64,000 nucleotides of DNA from Trypanosoma brucei gambiense DAL972 (taxonomy: Eukaryota; Euglenozoa; Kinetoplastea; Trypanosomatida; Trypanosomatidae): assembly GCF_000210295.1 (NCBI RefSeq), contig NC_026742.1, positions 2,089,061-2,153,060 on the forward strand. The letters run 5' to 3'. Numbering within the stretch: position 1 is the first letter of the stretch; each line of letters starts with the position of its first letter. Below are positions 32,527 through 43,789 of this stretch, piece after piece. The notes under the pieces are model-generated. The model had not been told where the DNA came from. It ran no database searches and saw only the letters and a program-made list of their open reading frames with translations. Both the position numbers and the translations under genes were made by a program.

Positions 32527-34394
32527 TACAACAACAAATAGAAGTGCAGTTGCATCCTATGCTGGCATGCGGTAATGATTTTCCGCCAATGCATAAAAAC
32601 ACCACATGATGAATTCCCTATCGCTCAAATGTTTTAGTCCTCAGTCACATTCACTTTGCTATTCTGTGGGTTCCTGAAACCAATGCCATGATGTACGGAC
32701 AGCTTTGTGTTTGGGAACTGCAATAAAAATAATAATTATTATTATAACTCCTTTCACCAATGAGTTTACTATTGGTTGTAAAAGTGCTCTTGGTGTCACT
32801 CCATTTTCCTTTTTTGAGTCCCCAGCTGCTGAGGGACTGTAGAATTCATTATTATTACTTTTTTTTTTTAAAAGGTTAATGCACCGTTTTATTCTCCACC
32901 CTTTTCAGGTGAACTTCCTCCTGTACGGTTTATACTTTCCCATTGTAGAATGTTTCTCAAGGTGTTTCCTTCATGAAGCTTTGGCTATTGCTATTTTTAA
33001 AGGCATCTAAACTCACTGCTTCCGTGGTATGTTGTCGTATTATAATTATATATTATATATTATATATTTTAATATATATATATATATATAAATGAAAAAA
33101 AATATATTTTTGTTATTGTTATTGTTAGTGTTGTTCTCTTCTCTTTCTGTTGGTGCAAATTCATTTATTCGACAAGTTGCACTGCAATGCCTTACTCACT
33201 CCACCACATGTGTAAGACATCGTGTCTGTTCACTTTTATAAAAACTCAACAACGGCAATAAAAAAAAAAAGAAAAGAAAAATTCACTTGATGTGTTTTTC
33301 TTTTTTTTTCTTTACTTCGTGCACCCACGCCCTTTTTACACATAAGTTTCGGAAACTCAATTATTTCTCTAAAAAATGTTCATCTTTTTTATTTTATTTT
33401 ATTTTTTAAATTCCTTTAGTGATGTGGGTATACTAAAAAGTGGGAATATTTGGCACTTAAAAACTTATACACCTTCCTTATTGTATATAATAACTTCATG
33501 GTAAAAGTAAAACAATATAGTTAAATAATAACCTCATGAGAAAACATAAGCGCAAAACATTCTAGACGCAAGCTTTTAATAAAAGTAAATATATTAAAAT
33601 GAAGAAAAGGAGAGAGAGAGAGATAGTAAATGGAAATAGAGCGAGATAATAAATGGAAACTAAGCGGATGCACGGAAAAAAAATTTTTTTTTAAAAAAAG
33701 AAGAGAAGAGGAAAGTTATCCTCTCCATGCATAAACTTACAAATTTGCGACTGCACAATATATATATATATATATATATAATGAATATAAATAAATACAA
33801 TAATAAAACACATACATGCACATGCAACGTCTATACGCCTGCTTCGCTTTTCATCAAGCTCTGATGAATTAAAACGAAGAGGAAATTTTGCAACAAATCA
33901 AAAAACAAAAAAAAACGTGTTTCGCCCAAAGTAACACCCGCTTCGGTTGGTTGAAACGATACATTTCGTGTAGGTGTCTGTCGATCATACATTTAACGTT
34001 AATTATTTAACGTTAATTATTTTTTTTCTCTTTTATTTATTTTCCCCTCCTTTCCTTTTATTTCGTAAATGTTGGCCTCATGATCTTGAGAAGTGTGACA
34101 GTTAATTCTTTGTTTGTTATTTAGGTGTTGTTTTTATTTGTTTTGTTTTGCATGACAACACCATCAAACAGCTGCAGAATTTTCCCTTTGACCACCATGT
34201 GTTAAACAAATAAATAAATAAACAGGAAGAGAGGGGAGGAAAGAAGAAAAACAACAACAACAACAAAAAGAGGAGGAAAATTAGAAAGGACACCAGAGTG
34301 TGTGTGGAAGAAAGTTTACTCAACTTTATTATGATATAATACTAATATTAATATTAATATTTTAAATATATAAGTAAATATAAGTGTATATATA

Positions 34395-34433
<39 letters not shown>

Positions 34434-34437
34434 TTAT

Positions 34438-34695
34438 TTATATATTTGTTATTTGGCGTTTTAACAGTAATGTTTCCTCTTGAGTGAAGGTGTTGAGAAG
34501 TTCTACCCGCTGATGATATTCCTCCGCTTCAATTTGGTTTCTGAATTGCATTTCTTTGCAAAATATATCACGACGTAAATACGCATACCGTAAAGTTTCA
34601 TATCCCTCCGCTAACCGATGTAAAAGTGCGCTGTCAAAACCGAAAGAATTGTTGGAGGACCTTCGCATAACTGAATTTACACAAGAGGAATTCAT
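34438..34695 (-). CDS. Small hypothetical protein, 85 residues
   Basis: Reads MNSSCVNSVMRRSSNNSFG followed by a charged, helical body (LHRLAEGYETLRYAYLRRD, EAEEYHQRVELLNTFTQEE), which looks coding against the A/T background because it avoids the Phe/Ile/Lys runs of chance frames here. No signal peptide or membrane segment; a small soluble helical protein is expected. A pyrimidine-rich tract on the - strand near 34850-34810 with AG near 34777 could serve splicing. No family recognised. It is transcribed in the same direction as its neighbours. Confidence 0.55.
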   Translation of the reverse strand: MNSSCVNSVMRRSSNNSFGFDSALLHRLAEGYETLRYAYLRRDIFCKEMQFRNQIEAEEYHQRVELLNTFTQEETLLLKRQITNI

Positions 34696-34944
34696 TTAAT
34701 ACATGCGATGATTTGTCTTTGTTTATTTTTTCTTATATATATATATATATATTTCCTTTTCTTTGTGTGTACTTATCCTTCTTTGTTAATATATATATAT
34801 ATATATAAATAAAAATAAAAAAAACAAATAAAGAAAGAAGAAGTGAATGTAAATATATAAACGTCAATATACAAAACTCACAAACAATTATAAGATACGT
34901 GAAGTTTAAATTGAAAATCGCTAATAATAACCACCATACATATA

Positions 34945-34975
<31 letters not shown>

Positions 34976-37095
34976 AATATAAATGAACATACAAAATAAA
35001 AATAAAGCAAGTACTAATAAATAAATACATATAAATATGTACAAATACAGGTATACGCGCATGCATATGAAATGGTTCATTTTGTTTTACTTCACATGAG
35101 TTTTATGTTGACGCTAAAATCCACACAAACTTGTACAAATATATACATATATATATATATATATATTCATATATTTATTCTCCCAACGCTAATAACAGGA
35201 AACCAACCACATGTCATTGCAACCTTCGCACAATCCACTTACAAAAATAAAAAAAAAAGGAAAAGATCCGAATAATTTGGAATCGCAGTGACTGCATTTC
35301 CCTACAAAATTCCCCGTGTACTTCAATTATATATTAATTATATATAAAAAGGGGGAGGAAATGTTCACCTACTGCACAAATTTTACTCCCTTATTTTCAT
35401 ATATTTTATTTTATTTTTTTTTTTTGCTCAATTCCACGCCGCTTCTGTGAGTGTTCAAAATAATAATAATAATAATAATAATGCAAAAGGCAGCAGTACT
35501 TACTCATATATATATATATATATATATATAGAAATTGAAATAAAAATATATTGGATAAAAGAAATGAGATGGTTATGAAAACAAAAACAAAAAAAAAAGA
35601 GCGCTTGAATAAAATGTTGAAAGTGGCGGATAATGTGAAGAGGAAAAGTTAAGAGATTTGACATGAAAACTTTTTTTAAAAAAAAAGAAAAAGAAAAGAA
35701 AAAACAAAGCGGCCGTCACAGACACGCACTTTTTTTTTCTTCTTTTCTTCCTTCCTTTCCTTATTCATCCCTTTTTGGTTGCCGCTGTTGTTGTTGTTGT
35801 GTTGTGTTGTGTTTTTTTTTTCAATTTAATTCAATTTAATTTAATTTAACTTAATTCGAAAGCGATAACTTAACACCCAACGTGTTAATGTCCCGTTTGT
35901 TTGGCAGCCGTCACTGCCACAAAAAAAGAAAAACATGACTCGCACACAGGCGCTATAATATAATAATTATCTAATATATATATATATATATTATTTATTA
36001 TTTATTAATTTATTTATGCAAATCTGGAAGCAGTTATTACGAAGTTCATGTTAAATACATAACAGCAACAACAACAACAATAATAATAACAATAATAATA
36101 ATAGAGTAATAGAGCTAAGAAACATATAAACTTTCTTTCTTTCCTTCTTTATTTTTTTATTTAAATTTTTTTTTAAAAATGCACTTAAAAGCAACTTTCC
36201 TCCACGTTCCTTCCATTTATATATATATATATATATTTATTTATTTTTATTTATTTTTTATATTTTTAAATATATATTTATTTTAACAGGAATGTTTCCG
36301 AAAAGAAAATGAGGCCACTTTCTTTCAAATTCATTCAACTCTCTATCAAATATGACAAGACAAAATAAAAGAAAGAAAGAAGAGTATATGTAAGAACGCA
36401 TTTGAATGCCGGAAATCCTTTTTTTTTTCTATAAAAGAAAAAAAAAATTTTAAAAAAGAAAAAAAAAAAGAGTCGCCGCATGAGTGGCAAAATAATTAAA
36501 AAAAAAAAAAGCAAAACTCCCTTCAGTTATTTCATCATTTTCGATTCATCGTTAAACATATTGAACGCGCATCGAAATGATTAATATCACTATTATTAAT
36601 ATTATTATTATTAATTTCTCTCATCTATGTCTTTTTGTTGTTTTTGTTGTTGTTTTTACTGTTTTAAAAGAAAAAAAAAGAAAAAAAAATTATTCTCCTT
36701 TTTTCACCTTTCCCTTTCCCTTTCCCTTATCCTTATTCTTTTCAAATTATAAACATTTCCCCTCCTCCTCCCCCCTCCCCTTTCGCTCCTGAGAAGAGCG
36801 AACATCATCCCAGAGAATATTCATATATGCATTTTTGTTCAAATTTATAATCTTAAAAATATACTTTGAGTAAAAGACAATTCCGCAACACGCCATGGTT
36901 ATAACAACGAGGTATCAAAAAGAAGGAAAAGAAGGAAAAAAAACACATTTACAAATAAATAAATAAATGAAATGAATAAATGAATATATATATACATATA
37001 TAAACTCTCTTTTCTTTGGTTTGTGTATAGGTGTATATATATATATGAATGAGAAAGTGACTACCTCATGCATGACATTTCCTTAGCGGGGATGT

Positions 37096-37782
37096 TCACG
37101 ATTTTGTGGAACCGAGAATTATACCACCAGGCTTCAAAATCCGCGTTGAATTATCAATAAGATTCTCAGGTGTATCATTCAATGCTTTAGACACTCTGCA
37201 CAAAAGCGAAAGCGATCCATATATATCTTCTCCCTTCTGATATTTGTTATCATCAACATGAACGAAACCTTCTGCATTATCATTGTGGAACCCCACTTCA
37301 GTAAGCCACACATCGAAGCAATAAATAACAGCGGGGAAAAGTATGGAGGCATTCAGTTTTTGTCTACCATCACCACTCACACCCATTGCCAACAATAAAT
37401 CTCCAATAATCGTTTGACGGATTTGACTTGCATCATCTCCATATTCAAGTCCCATGGGTTTGCAGTAATCTCTCAATGTTCCTACGAAACTTTGATAATT
37501 CTTAAGCATTTTTGTGCGTCTTTGCTGCTCATTTGAAATGCATTGAAATGTACAAATGTCGGTGGTTTGTTCCACTTCCGTATGTGTGACAGCGCCGCCA
37601 CCACCGCTTGAATCCGATGGCGTTTCATTATAAATAAATGTTGTGGGAGGAATAATTTGATCTTCTTTTGATTCCCCAACAAATATGGGACGGTCGTGAG
37701 TGCCAATAAAAAAATGATGTGAAGCTTCATATGATTCAGCCACACAACTCCGCCGGCTCGCATCCTCCGAGTTTCCGTCCAT
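37096..37782 (-). CDS. Hypothetical protein, 228 residues
   Basis: The frame is open from 37821, but the first codons there lack an ATG; the first ATG is at 37782, giving MDGNSEDASRRSCVAES. Residues 1-85 are polar, with Ser/Gly-rich SSGGGGAVTHTE. The rest is a compact, mixed helical domain (LKNYQSFVGTLRDYCKPMG, QIRQTIIGDLLLAMGVSG, NASILFPAVIYCFDVWLTE) ending with basic GSTKS. No transmembrane helix or signal peptide. The composition is clearly coding within low-complexity DNA. I do not recognise the family and give no function. Confidence 0.75.
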   Translation of the reverse strand: MDGNSEDASRRSCVAESYEASHHFFIGTHDRPIFVGESKEDQIIPPTTFIYNETPSDSSGGGGAVTHTEVEQTTDICTFQCISNEQQRRTKMLKNYQSFVGTLRDYCKPMGLEYGDDASQIRQTIIGDLLLAMGVSGDGRQKLNASILFPAVIYCFDVWLTEVGFHNDNAEGFVHVDDNKYQKGEDIYGSLSLLCRVSKALNDTPENLIDNSTRILKPGGIILGSTKS

Positions 37783-39190
37783 TTGATTTTTGTTTTTTTT
37801 TATTTTTAAATTATTCCACAAAAATAATTAATCAAAGATATCTCGTTTTATTTTTATTTTTTTGTTTGTTTTCTTTTGTTTTTTTTTTATCTTCTCTTTC
37901 TTTTTTGTCTGATTCGATTAACACTGAGTTGTTGCCAAACCTTTTCGTATGCACGTATAATTGCCTTCCTACGCATACGTGTGTGTGTGTGTGTGTGTGT
38001 TTCAAAAAAAATAAAAAATAAAAAGGTAACCGGAGAAGAATTCTCATTTTGGATTCAGTACAAATATATAAATAAATAAATATATATATATAGATAGATA
38101 GATAGATATAGACATAAAACTTATTTAAAAAAAAAAAGCACAAAGATCAGAGAGCACAAAATTAAATTAAAATAAAATAAAAGCTGTGAAACAAGCACCA
38201 TGGCTGGGCACAACTTAAGCACTAGAACACACCAACTGTTGTCGGTAGTGTTGTCTCCCACATAAACATAAACACGCATGTGAATATATGAGTGTATTTA
38301 TACATTTATTTATGTTCATATATTTATGTATATTTATTTATTCGTACATTTGCATATTTGTTTGCCTCACTGTACTAAACGAAGGGGGCGGGATTTACAC
38401 CTCCCTTTATTTTATTTCATTAGTTTATACGTCTATTAATCTTCTCCCAAAGCATTTTCTTTTCCTCTTTTCTTTTCTTTTCCCTTATTTTTATTAAAAA
38501 AAAAAACAAACTCTCCTTTTCCCCACTCCTCTCACGTTTATTTGCATTATTCTGTTTTTAACTAACTATTTCTTACTTATTCTTCATATGGTAAATCTTG
38601 TCCTTTTTTTTATGTTTTGTTTATTTGTTTAATTTCCCCATTTCCCTCCTCTTTTTTTTTGATATGTCCAAAAGCAACAAAAACAAACAAACAAAACATA
38701 AAAAAAAAAGAGCAAACAAGAAGTACAAACAGAAGTGAGAAAAAAAAAAAGAAAAAAGCCTTGAGTAGCACACCGTAGGAAAACAAAATAAAAATTAAAA
38801 AAAAGAAAAAGAAAAAGAAAAGAAAACCGATAACAAAAATATGACATTGAGGTTGAGGGAGAATGAAAGGATAATTTATTTTATTTATTTATTTATTTTT
38901 TAATTCAAAAAGAGAAACTCACAACGAAGTGGAAAACGAAAGGGGGGGGAAACAGAAGCATCTAATTTTCGGTTTGTTTTTTGGTTTTTAGTTCTTGGTT
39001 TTCGGTTGGATTTAATTAAATCAGAAAGGACATCATCAACATCACAAAAAGCATGTGGGAAACAGTAATCTCCAAGAAGTGTAAAGGAGAAAGTGAAGAA
39101 AAAGGGAGCAAAGAAGGAGGAAAAGAGAAAAAAAGAAAAAAAAACAAAAAAAAAGCGCAATAAGAATACAATTCAAAAAAAAAAATCGAG

Positions 39191-39889
39191 CTACTCTGCA
39201 TTGTAACCCGATTCCACTGCTTTTGCTTCTTCAATGGAAGGAGACGCAACTAATGGTTTCCTTCCCCTTTTCTTTTTAACACTCATCCCTCCCCCTTCTC
39301 CTTCATTAGGCGTCACCCTATTCCCAAGCTGATGTCTGGATAACTGAACAGGCTCCAATACGGGGTCGATAAATTCTAACTTTAGGTTCACTGGAGTAAC
39401 TTTGGGGTGAAGCACCGTTACTTTTAGGAAATTATCCAGCGGAACTCGTTTTGTTCCCAACATCGTTACATTCGTATCCATTATGTTAGGTGACATTGGC
39501 AGAAGTGTTGGCGCTGTGTTTAATGTTGCAGCTTTTGTGATTGCAAATTCGCTCATTTCCGCTTTACGAGAATGTCTCCGCTTGGTGATGGGTTCGCTCT
39601 CAACAACTTTAACACTTCCTTGAAGGGCCAATTGTTCCATTCGCCATCGCTTTCGTGCGTGTTTGGCAGCCATTTCATTCGGTGACGGTGTCGTTGGAAC
39701 TGAAGTTGGGGTTGCTGGAGGTGTGCCCACTGGCGTTTGTAAAAATGCACCCGCCTCTTGTGCTGATGTAAATTCTTCTGGTGTTGCTACCGTTGGTTCC
39801 TCTGCTCCTACTGCTATTACTTCTGCAGCCGCTGTAAACTGTGGTGGCTCGTCAATTAATATTTCATGCTCTTCGGTGAGGCTTGTCAT
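39191..39889 (-). CDS. Hypothetical protein with a basic AT-hook-like motif
   Basis: 232 residues. The N-terminal 90 are acidic, then Pro/Thr/Ala-rich (TPVGTPPATPTSVPTTPSP). A central basic patch follows (KHARKRWRMEQLAL, ITKRRHSRKAEM). A more regular segment (NFLKVTVLHPKVTPVNLKLE) precedes KKKRGRKPLVASP near residue 210, where RGRKP resembles an AT-hook core or a nuclear localisation signal. Mostly disordered; a nuclear or chromatin role is plausible but is inference from one short motif. The ATG at 39889 has a likely trans-splice acceptor about 280 bases upstream. Confidence 0.75.
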   Translation of the reverse strand: MTSLTEEHEILIDEPPQFTAAAEVIAVGAEEPTVATPEEFTSAQEAGAFLQTPVGTPPATPTSVPTTPSPNEMAAKHARKRWRMEQLALQGSVKVVESEPITKRRHSRKAEMSEFAITKAATLNTAPTLLPMSPNIMDTNVTMLGTKRVPLDNFLKVTVLHPKVTPVNLKLEFIDPVLEPVQLSRHQLGNRVTPNEGEGGGMSVKKKRGRKPLVASPSIEEAKAVESGYNAE

Positions 39890-40167
39890 TACTGTTACTG
39901 TTACTATTTGTTGCTATTTGTTGATATTATATCGGTTGCCAGCGGGTCCCCAATTTACACCTGCAACTCCCCCTTCTTTCCCGCAAATGCCTATTAGTTT
40001 TGTGTGTTGGGATAATGGCGTCTCCACAACTGCTATGACAACACTTTGCAAAAACAGGTTCCTCTACACCAATCTATCTATGCACCACTTAAATAATGAA
40101 AAAGGGGGAGGGAGTCACCCTTTCGTCCGCCTACCGTCACTTCCTACGATAAACACCAACCTGAAGA

Positions 40168-40195
40168 CTGAGGGAAGGAAATAATCATAAGATAA
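40168..40195 (-). promoter_or_regulatory. Spliced-leader acceptor for the AT-hook-like gene
   Basis: On the - strand, cttatgattatttccttccc runs into TCAG, with AG opposite 40168-40169. It is the best pyrimidine tract upstream of the ATG at 39889. Confidence 0.5.
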
Positions 40196-40305
40196 GCAAA
40201 GCACTGCTTCAAAAAAAAAAAAAGAGAAGGAAAAACAGAAGCTGAGAGGCGTCACGCCACACATGCAATGTAAAAAAGAAAAAAGAAAGAAAGAAAGAAA
40301 TCACA

Positions 40306-40309
<4 letters not shown>

Positions 40310-40366
<57 letters not shown>
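40310..40366. repeat. AC dinucleotide microsatellite, about 28 copies
   Basis: Uninterrupted AC repeats just downstream of an AAAG run. Likely length-polymorphic. Confidence 0.95.
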
Positions 40367-40369
<3 letters not shown>

Positions 40370-40371
<2 letters not shown>

Positions 40372-42213
40372 AGTTGTTACATAAACATATCACCGAGTAC
40401 TCACCAAGGCACATGTGGAAGTGTGTGAAATACAACTTAACCCTCTCAGCATTCACGTCATTCTGCAAACCGTTTCGGCATTTTCAGCCGTGTGAGACAG
40501 TACCGCTAACAACACAAAAAGTGCCGATACCGACACCACGTAACCGGTTAAAGGAGGTGCGCAAAGCGAACATCACAGGTGCTAAAATAAAAAAAAAAAA
40601 GAAACAAAAAGAAAAACTATTGCCTTTCTTCCACTCTGTGTGTGCTACCTCTCCTCTATTAACCTGACTGAAGGCAGTGGATGATACAGCCCATGTGTAC
40701 TTGTGTGTTTTGCCTGCGTACAAATATACATGTATGTATTTATTTATCAAAACAACATGCTGGGTAACAAGACGCGGGCTGGAGAATATGTTACAGCACT
40801 AATATTCCCTCCCTCTACGATATGGCTCCTACACACGATGTTTCGCGGCGTCCTTCGAGCCCACAATCACCACATCAAACACACATGGTTGCCATTCGTT
40901 TGCACTCCAAATGCTGAGCTGCTGTTATCGGGGGTTTCACACAGGAAACTGCGTTTGCTGTTGCCACGTCACTTCTTCAAAGGAGGAGCTACCGGAATTA
41001 TCATGACTCAATGCTTGCGTTGCATAATATCAAAAGAACGGCTGAGCTCAAAACTATTTTTGACAACTCTCGCGTCACCCACGGAAGCAGGGGGGTGGGG
41101 GAGGGTTTCCAGTGATTTTGAGCCTTGTTGTAAAAGTAAAAAAAAAAAACAACACAACAACCAACTTGCGCAAACACTACCTCTCCACCAAACAAAACGC
41201 ATAAACTAAACGGAACCGGCCATCGTGCACGGACCGCAGCCTCTGGAGGAGATCGTGTTATTTCATTCCTGTCCCTATGAAAAAGGCACATGTTAGCCGT
41301 TTAACAACCGTGTCACCCAAACTGGATTATCGCCGGGTGTAAAGGTGGCATTGACACTTAGTAAGGGGTTGCCAGCAGGTAGTGAGAAGGTAGAATATAG
41401 GTGCGCATGTATATCACTCCAACAACACTCATAGGCAAAGCGAAGTTAAGTGCTGTCAAAACCACAAACCGACTTCAACACGGAAGGAAGAGGGGCAGAA
41501 ACCCGTTTTCATTTTCACGCCCAATGGCCACTTCAAGAGGCAATCTTATCATCATTTCTGTTTGGAAACCCATCCCCAGCCATCTGCACCGCCAGCAACC
41601 CCGGAAGCACCGCTGCAGCGTTGCTTGAACATTACAAGGAGTCTTTTACCAACCGTTTTGCTCCTCTACAACCTCCATAACACACGCTCTGTTTGTAATC
41701 GCATTAAAGTCCTTTTTCAGCTCCCGCAGACACCGGACGGGGGCCGCCAGTAATGCCGCTCTGCCTCGAATATGTTCAGCATTCTCCGCCGACACGATTG
41801 TTCGCATTCGGGTGCGTTGCCTTGCTGTTGGTGATGTTGGTATTTTTGCCTCTTTTCATCCCTCACGCGTCCTCCGCTTCTGTCTCATGGAAGGCCTTAT
41901 ATTGTGCCCTTTTTGGTTCCTTTGTTTTCGATCTCCTCTATCCAGAGTCTTCCACTTACACTCTCCACCTTAGTCCTCTTGTAAGCTTTTCTGCCTCCTA
42001 TTTCATTTACCTTTCTTAGTCACTGTGTCACTCCCGTCTTGATTCCCACTGATATCCTCCGTACCTACAAAATGCATCATTTATTTCACCCATTCGCAGC
42101 TTGGCCCTCGGCCCCACTTTGCCGATGGCTTATTTCAGCTCCTTCGACTATGACCGCTTACATGCCCTATTCCCCGTTAGTTGAATCATCTTGTGCATTA
42201 TTTCCTGCAATCC
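40370..42213. other. Intergenic, no firm gene
   Basis: About 1.8 kb of mixed composition. The longest frames (40703-41209 and 41753-42019, both +) run against the local transcription direction and have irregular composition; I treat them as chance. Poly-A of ten bases near 41138. Confidence 0.45.
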
Positions 42214-42435
42214 CTATACCACCTTTTCGATTTTAACTAGGGACATAGAGGCATCTACCAAGTATCGGTTAGCGGTACGCAGCCCAGTCACCTCTGCGCG
42301 ACATATGGGACACACAGTTGCAGTTGAAACACAACCTCGACAAAATATATGCGTACACGGCAATAGTTCTACAGGATCTGACCACTGCTCCAAGCAGATG
42401 GCGCAAGCCACAACATCAGAGGCGGGTGCTGCCAT
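42214..42435 (-). pseudogene. Truncated RING-finger copy of the RING-Rab gene
   Basis: From the ATG at 42435 this frame encodes 73 residues: MAAPASDVVACAICLEQW through the complete C3HC4 RING (CAIC, CTHIFCRGC, CPIC) to ASMSLVK, then diverges to IEKVV and a stop. It matches the first part of the RING-Rab gene at 52615 with five base differences over about 278 bases by my reading, including 70 bases of 5' leader. The linker and the whole GTPase are absent. It lies in the sense of the local - strand transcription, and the upstream ctctcttccacatag could be a splice acceptor, so a short RING-only protein might be made. I class it as a gene fragment. Confidence 0.85.
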
Positions 42436-42509
42436 TGGTAATGGTGAGAAGGGGACAAGCCCCGGCCGCCAATAAATAGGTGCTAAAAACGCCTTAGGAA
42501 CCGCTATGT
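42232..42509 (-). repeat. Inverted repeat, left arm (RING segment)
   Basis: This is the reverse complement of 52544-52821 with about 98% identity. The outer edge coincides with the AG of the splice acceptor of the full gene, and the inner edge falls in the codon run LVK. The two arms are about 10 kb apart and enclose the ESAG5-like gene and the divergent strand-switch region. Confidence 0.88.
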
Positions 42510-42535
42510 GGAAGAGAGGGATCCTCCAACACAAA

Positions 42536-43789
42536 TCTGTGACCGAGTCTCAGCAATTCGCAGATCCAGAGAAGGTGTTTAGTTTGAACATAGAAATCCT
42601 CCAGCGGTGTCATGAACTTACCCCCATTTCCACTACATCCATGCGCGGCAGAAGGCACTGATGAAAATTTTTAAAAAGGTAGTGGAGGATGCCATTACAC
42701 AAGCTCCGGCAGGCGCAACCAAATCTGTTGAGTGCAGCATTTCATTGTTTTGCACTTGCCTGTCGACAGCGAGCGTGGACTTGATAGTCATCTCCGATCG
42801 TTAGTACGCCCAATGCGATCCCCTTCCTGATTTCCTCCAGTCAACAGTTAGGCCAAGGTGGTGGAAAGTCACCATTCATCGTTACATACAGAGCATGACA
42901 GGAAAAAAAAATGTCCCCTGCACACGAAAAAACAATGGCACGGTTGTTTGTTATGTAGCCTGACCGTGTGTATATCCCTGTTTACACTCCATTGATGTAT
43001 TAGCCTTTGTGTGAACCATTAAGTAGAAGGTGGTGACGGCATATTAAGCAACAAGAAGCATGATAAGATTTTTAATGAGGGAAAGAAAGGGTAAAAGGGA
43101 ACAACATTATGGTATTGAGGATATAGCGAACATGATGCCCAGTAAATTCAAATATTAAGATAGCTCCACATCAGTTCACCGCACTGCGCAACGCTGTGGT
43201 GGGATTCGCAATTTTGTATACATCAAGAAATAAAACATTCATAGTGTCGTTATCTGCAGTTGCTCAACAATGAGTGCGCCTTGGCGGACTCATTACCCCC
43301 ATACAAAGCAAAACGGTAAATAAACGTAATGTTTTTGCGCCATTGTTCTTTTTTTCTTTTTTTCTCTTCCCCCTCCCCTCGTTTCTCACGCAGTAGGAAG
43401 AGTAGCATACACATACATGCGTGTCAAGGGAAAGTATTTACCACACATAAATGTAGTTCGAATATCTAATATGAACCCATTAGTGATGTTAGTAGGTATG
43501 TACATTCGTTTTATTGTTTGGCTTCACACGTCCTCATTCTGTATCACCCCACTCGGTCGTGCCTTCAGTTGTAGAGTGACAACATAACCCAGGCATGTTT
43601 TTCAAAGTTTAGATTGAGCAAAGAAAAAGCAAATGGAGACGAGAGTGCAATATGTGCGCACCTGTAGAAAATATGCAACCACAGAAAGAGCAAGAGTATG
43701 TTGAACCATTACAAATGTACTGGACGGCAAGGCTCACATGACATGTAATCTGGGATATGGACAACAGTAGTTTCATATAATATACTACA
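42536..43789. other. Intergenic, nothing recognised
   Basis: About 1.25 kb downstream of the ESAG5-like gene; likely its 3' UTR and the 5' flank of the RING fragment. No coding-like frames. Confidence 0.45.

Larger units (their letters stand above)
31000..32610 (-). mobile_element. Decayed DIRS/VIPER-like tyrosine-recombinase retroelement
   Basis: Read on the - strand, pieces of a tyrosine recombinase (32.6-31.8 kb) are followed by pieces of a reverse transcriptase (31.34-31.0 kb). Recombinase then reverse transcriptase on one strand is the order of VIPER elements, the tyrosine-recombinase retrotransposons known in trypanosomes. Frameshifts and stops break every domain. No terminal repeats could be recognised. 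It lies just 5' of the RHS gene in the same orientation. Alternative: a TATE-like element of the same superclass. The family-level name is inference; the two domain signatures are seen directly. Confidence 0.62.
32980..41160. repeat. AT-rich, microsatellite-dense domain
   Basis: About 8 kb dominated by poly-A/poly-T runs and simple repeats: AT runs at about 33060-33092, 33758-33780, 34388-34430, 34737-34752, 34785-34807, 35505-35530 and 35970-35991; AAT/ATT runs near 35458-35481 and 36078-36105; a TG run near 37979-38000; and an AC run at 40310-40366. The three genes inside it are embedded like islands. Gene-free gaps (32.6-34.4, 34.7-37.1, 37.8-39.2 kb) hold nothing but this low-complexity sequence. 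No tandem satellite with a longer period was recognised by eye. Confidence 0.85.

Noticed and set aside
33000..41160. CRISPR-like or satellite array
   Set aside because: Repeats are only mono-, di- and trinucleotide runs with irregular spacing; no longer repeat unit was found by eye.
40703..41209. 168-codon + frame
   Set aside because: It runs against local transcription, ends in poly-A-derived Lys and shows no domain pattern.
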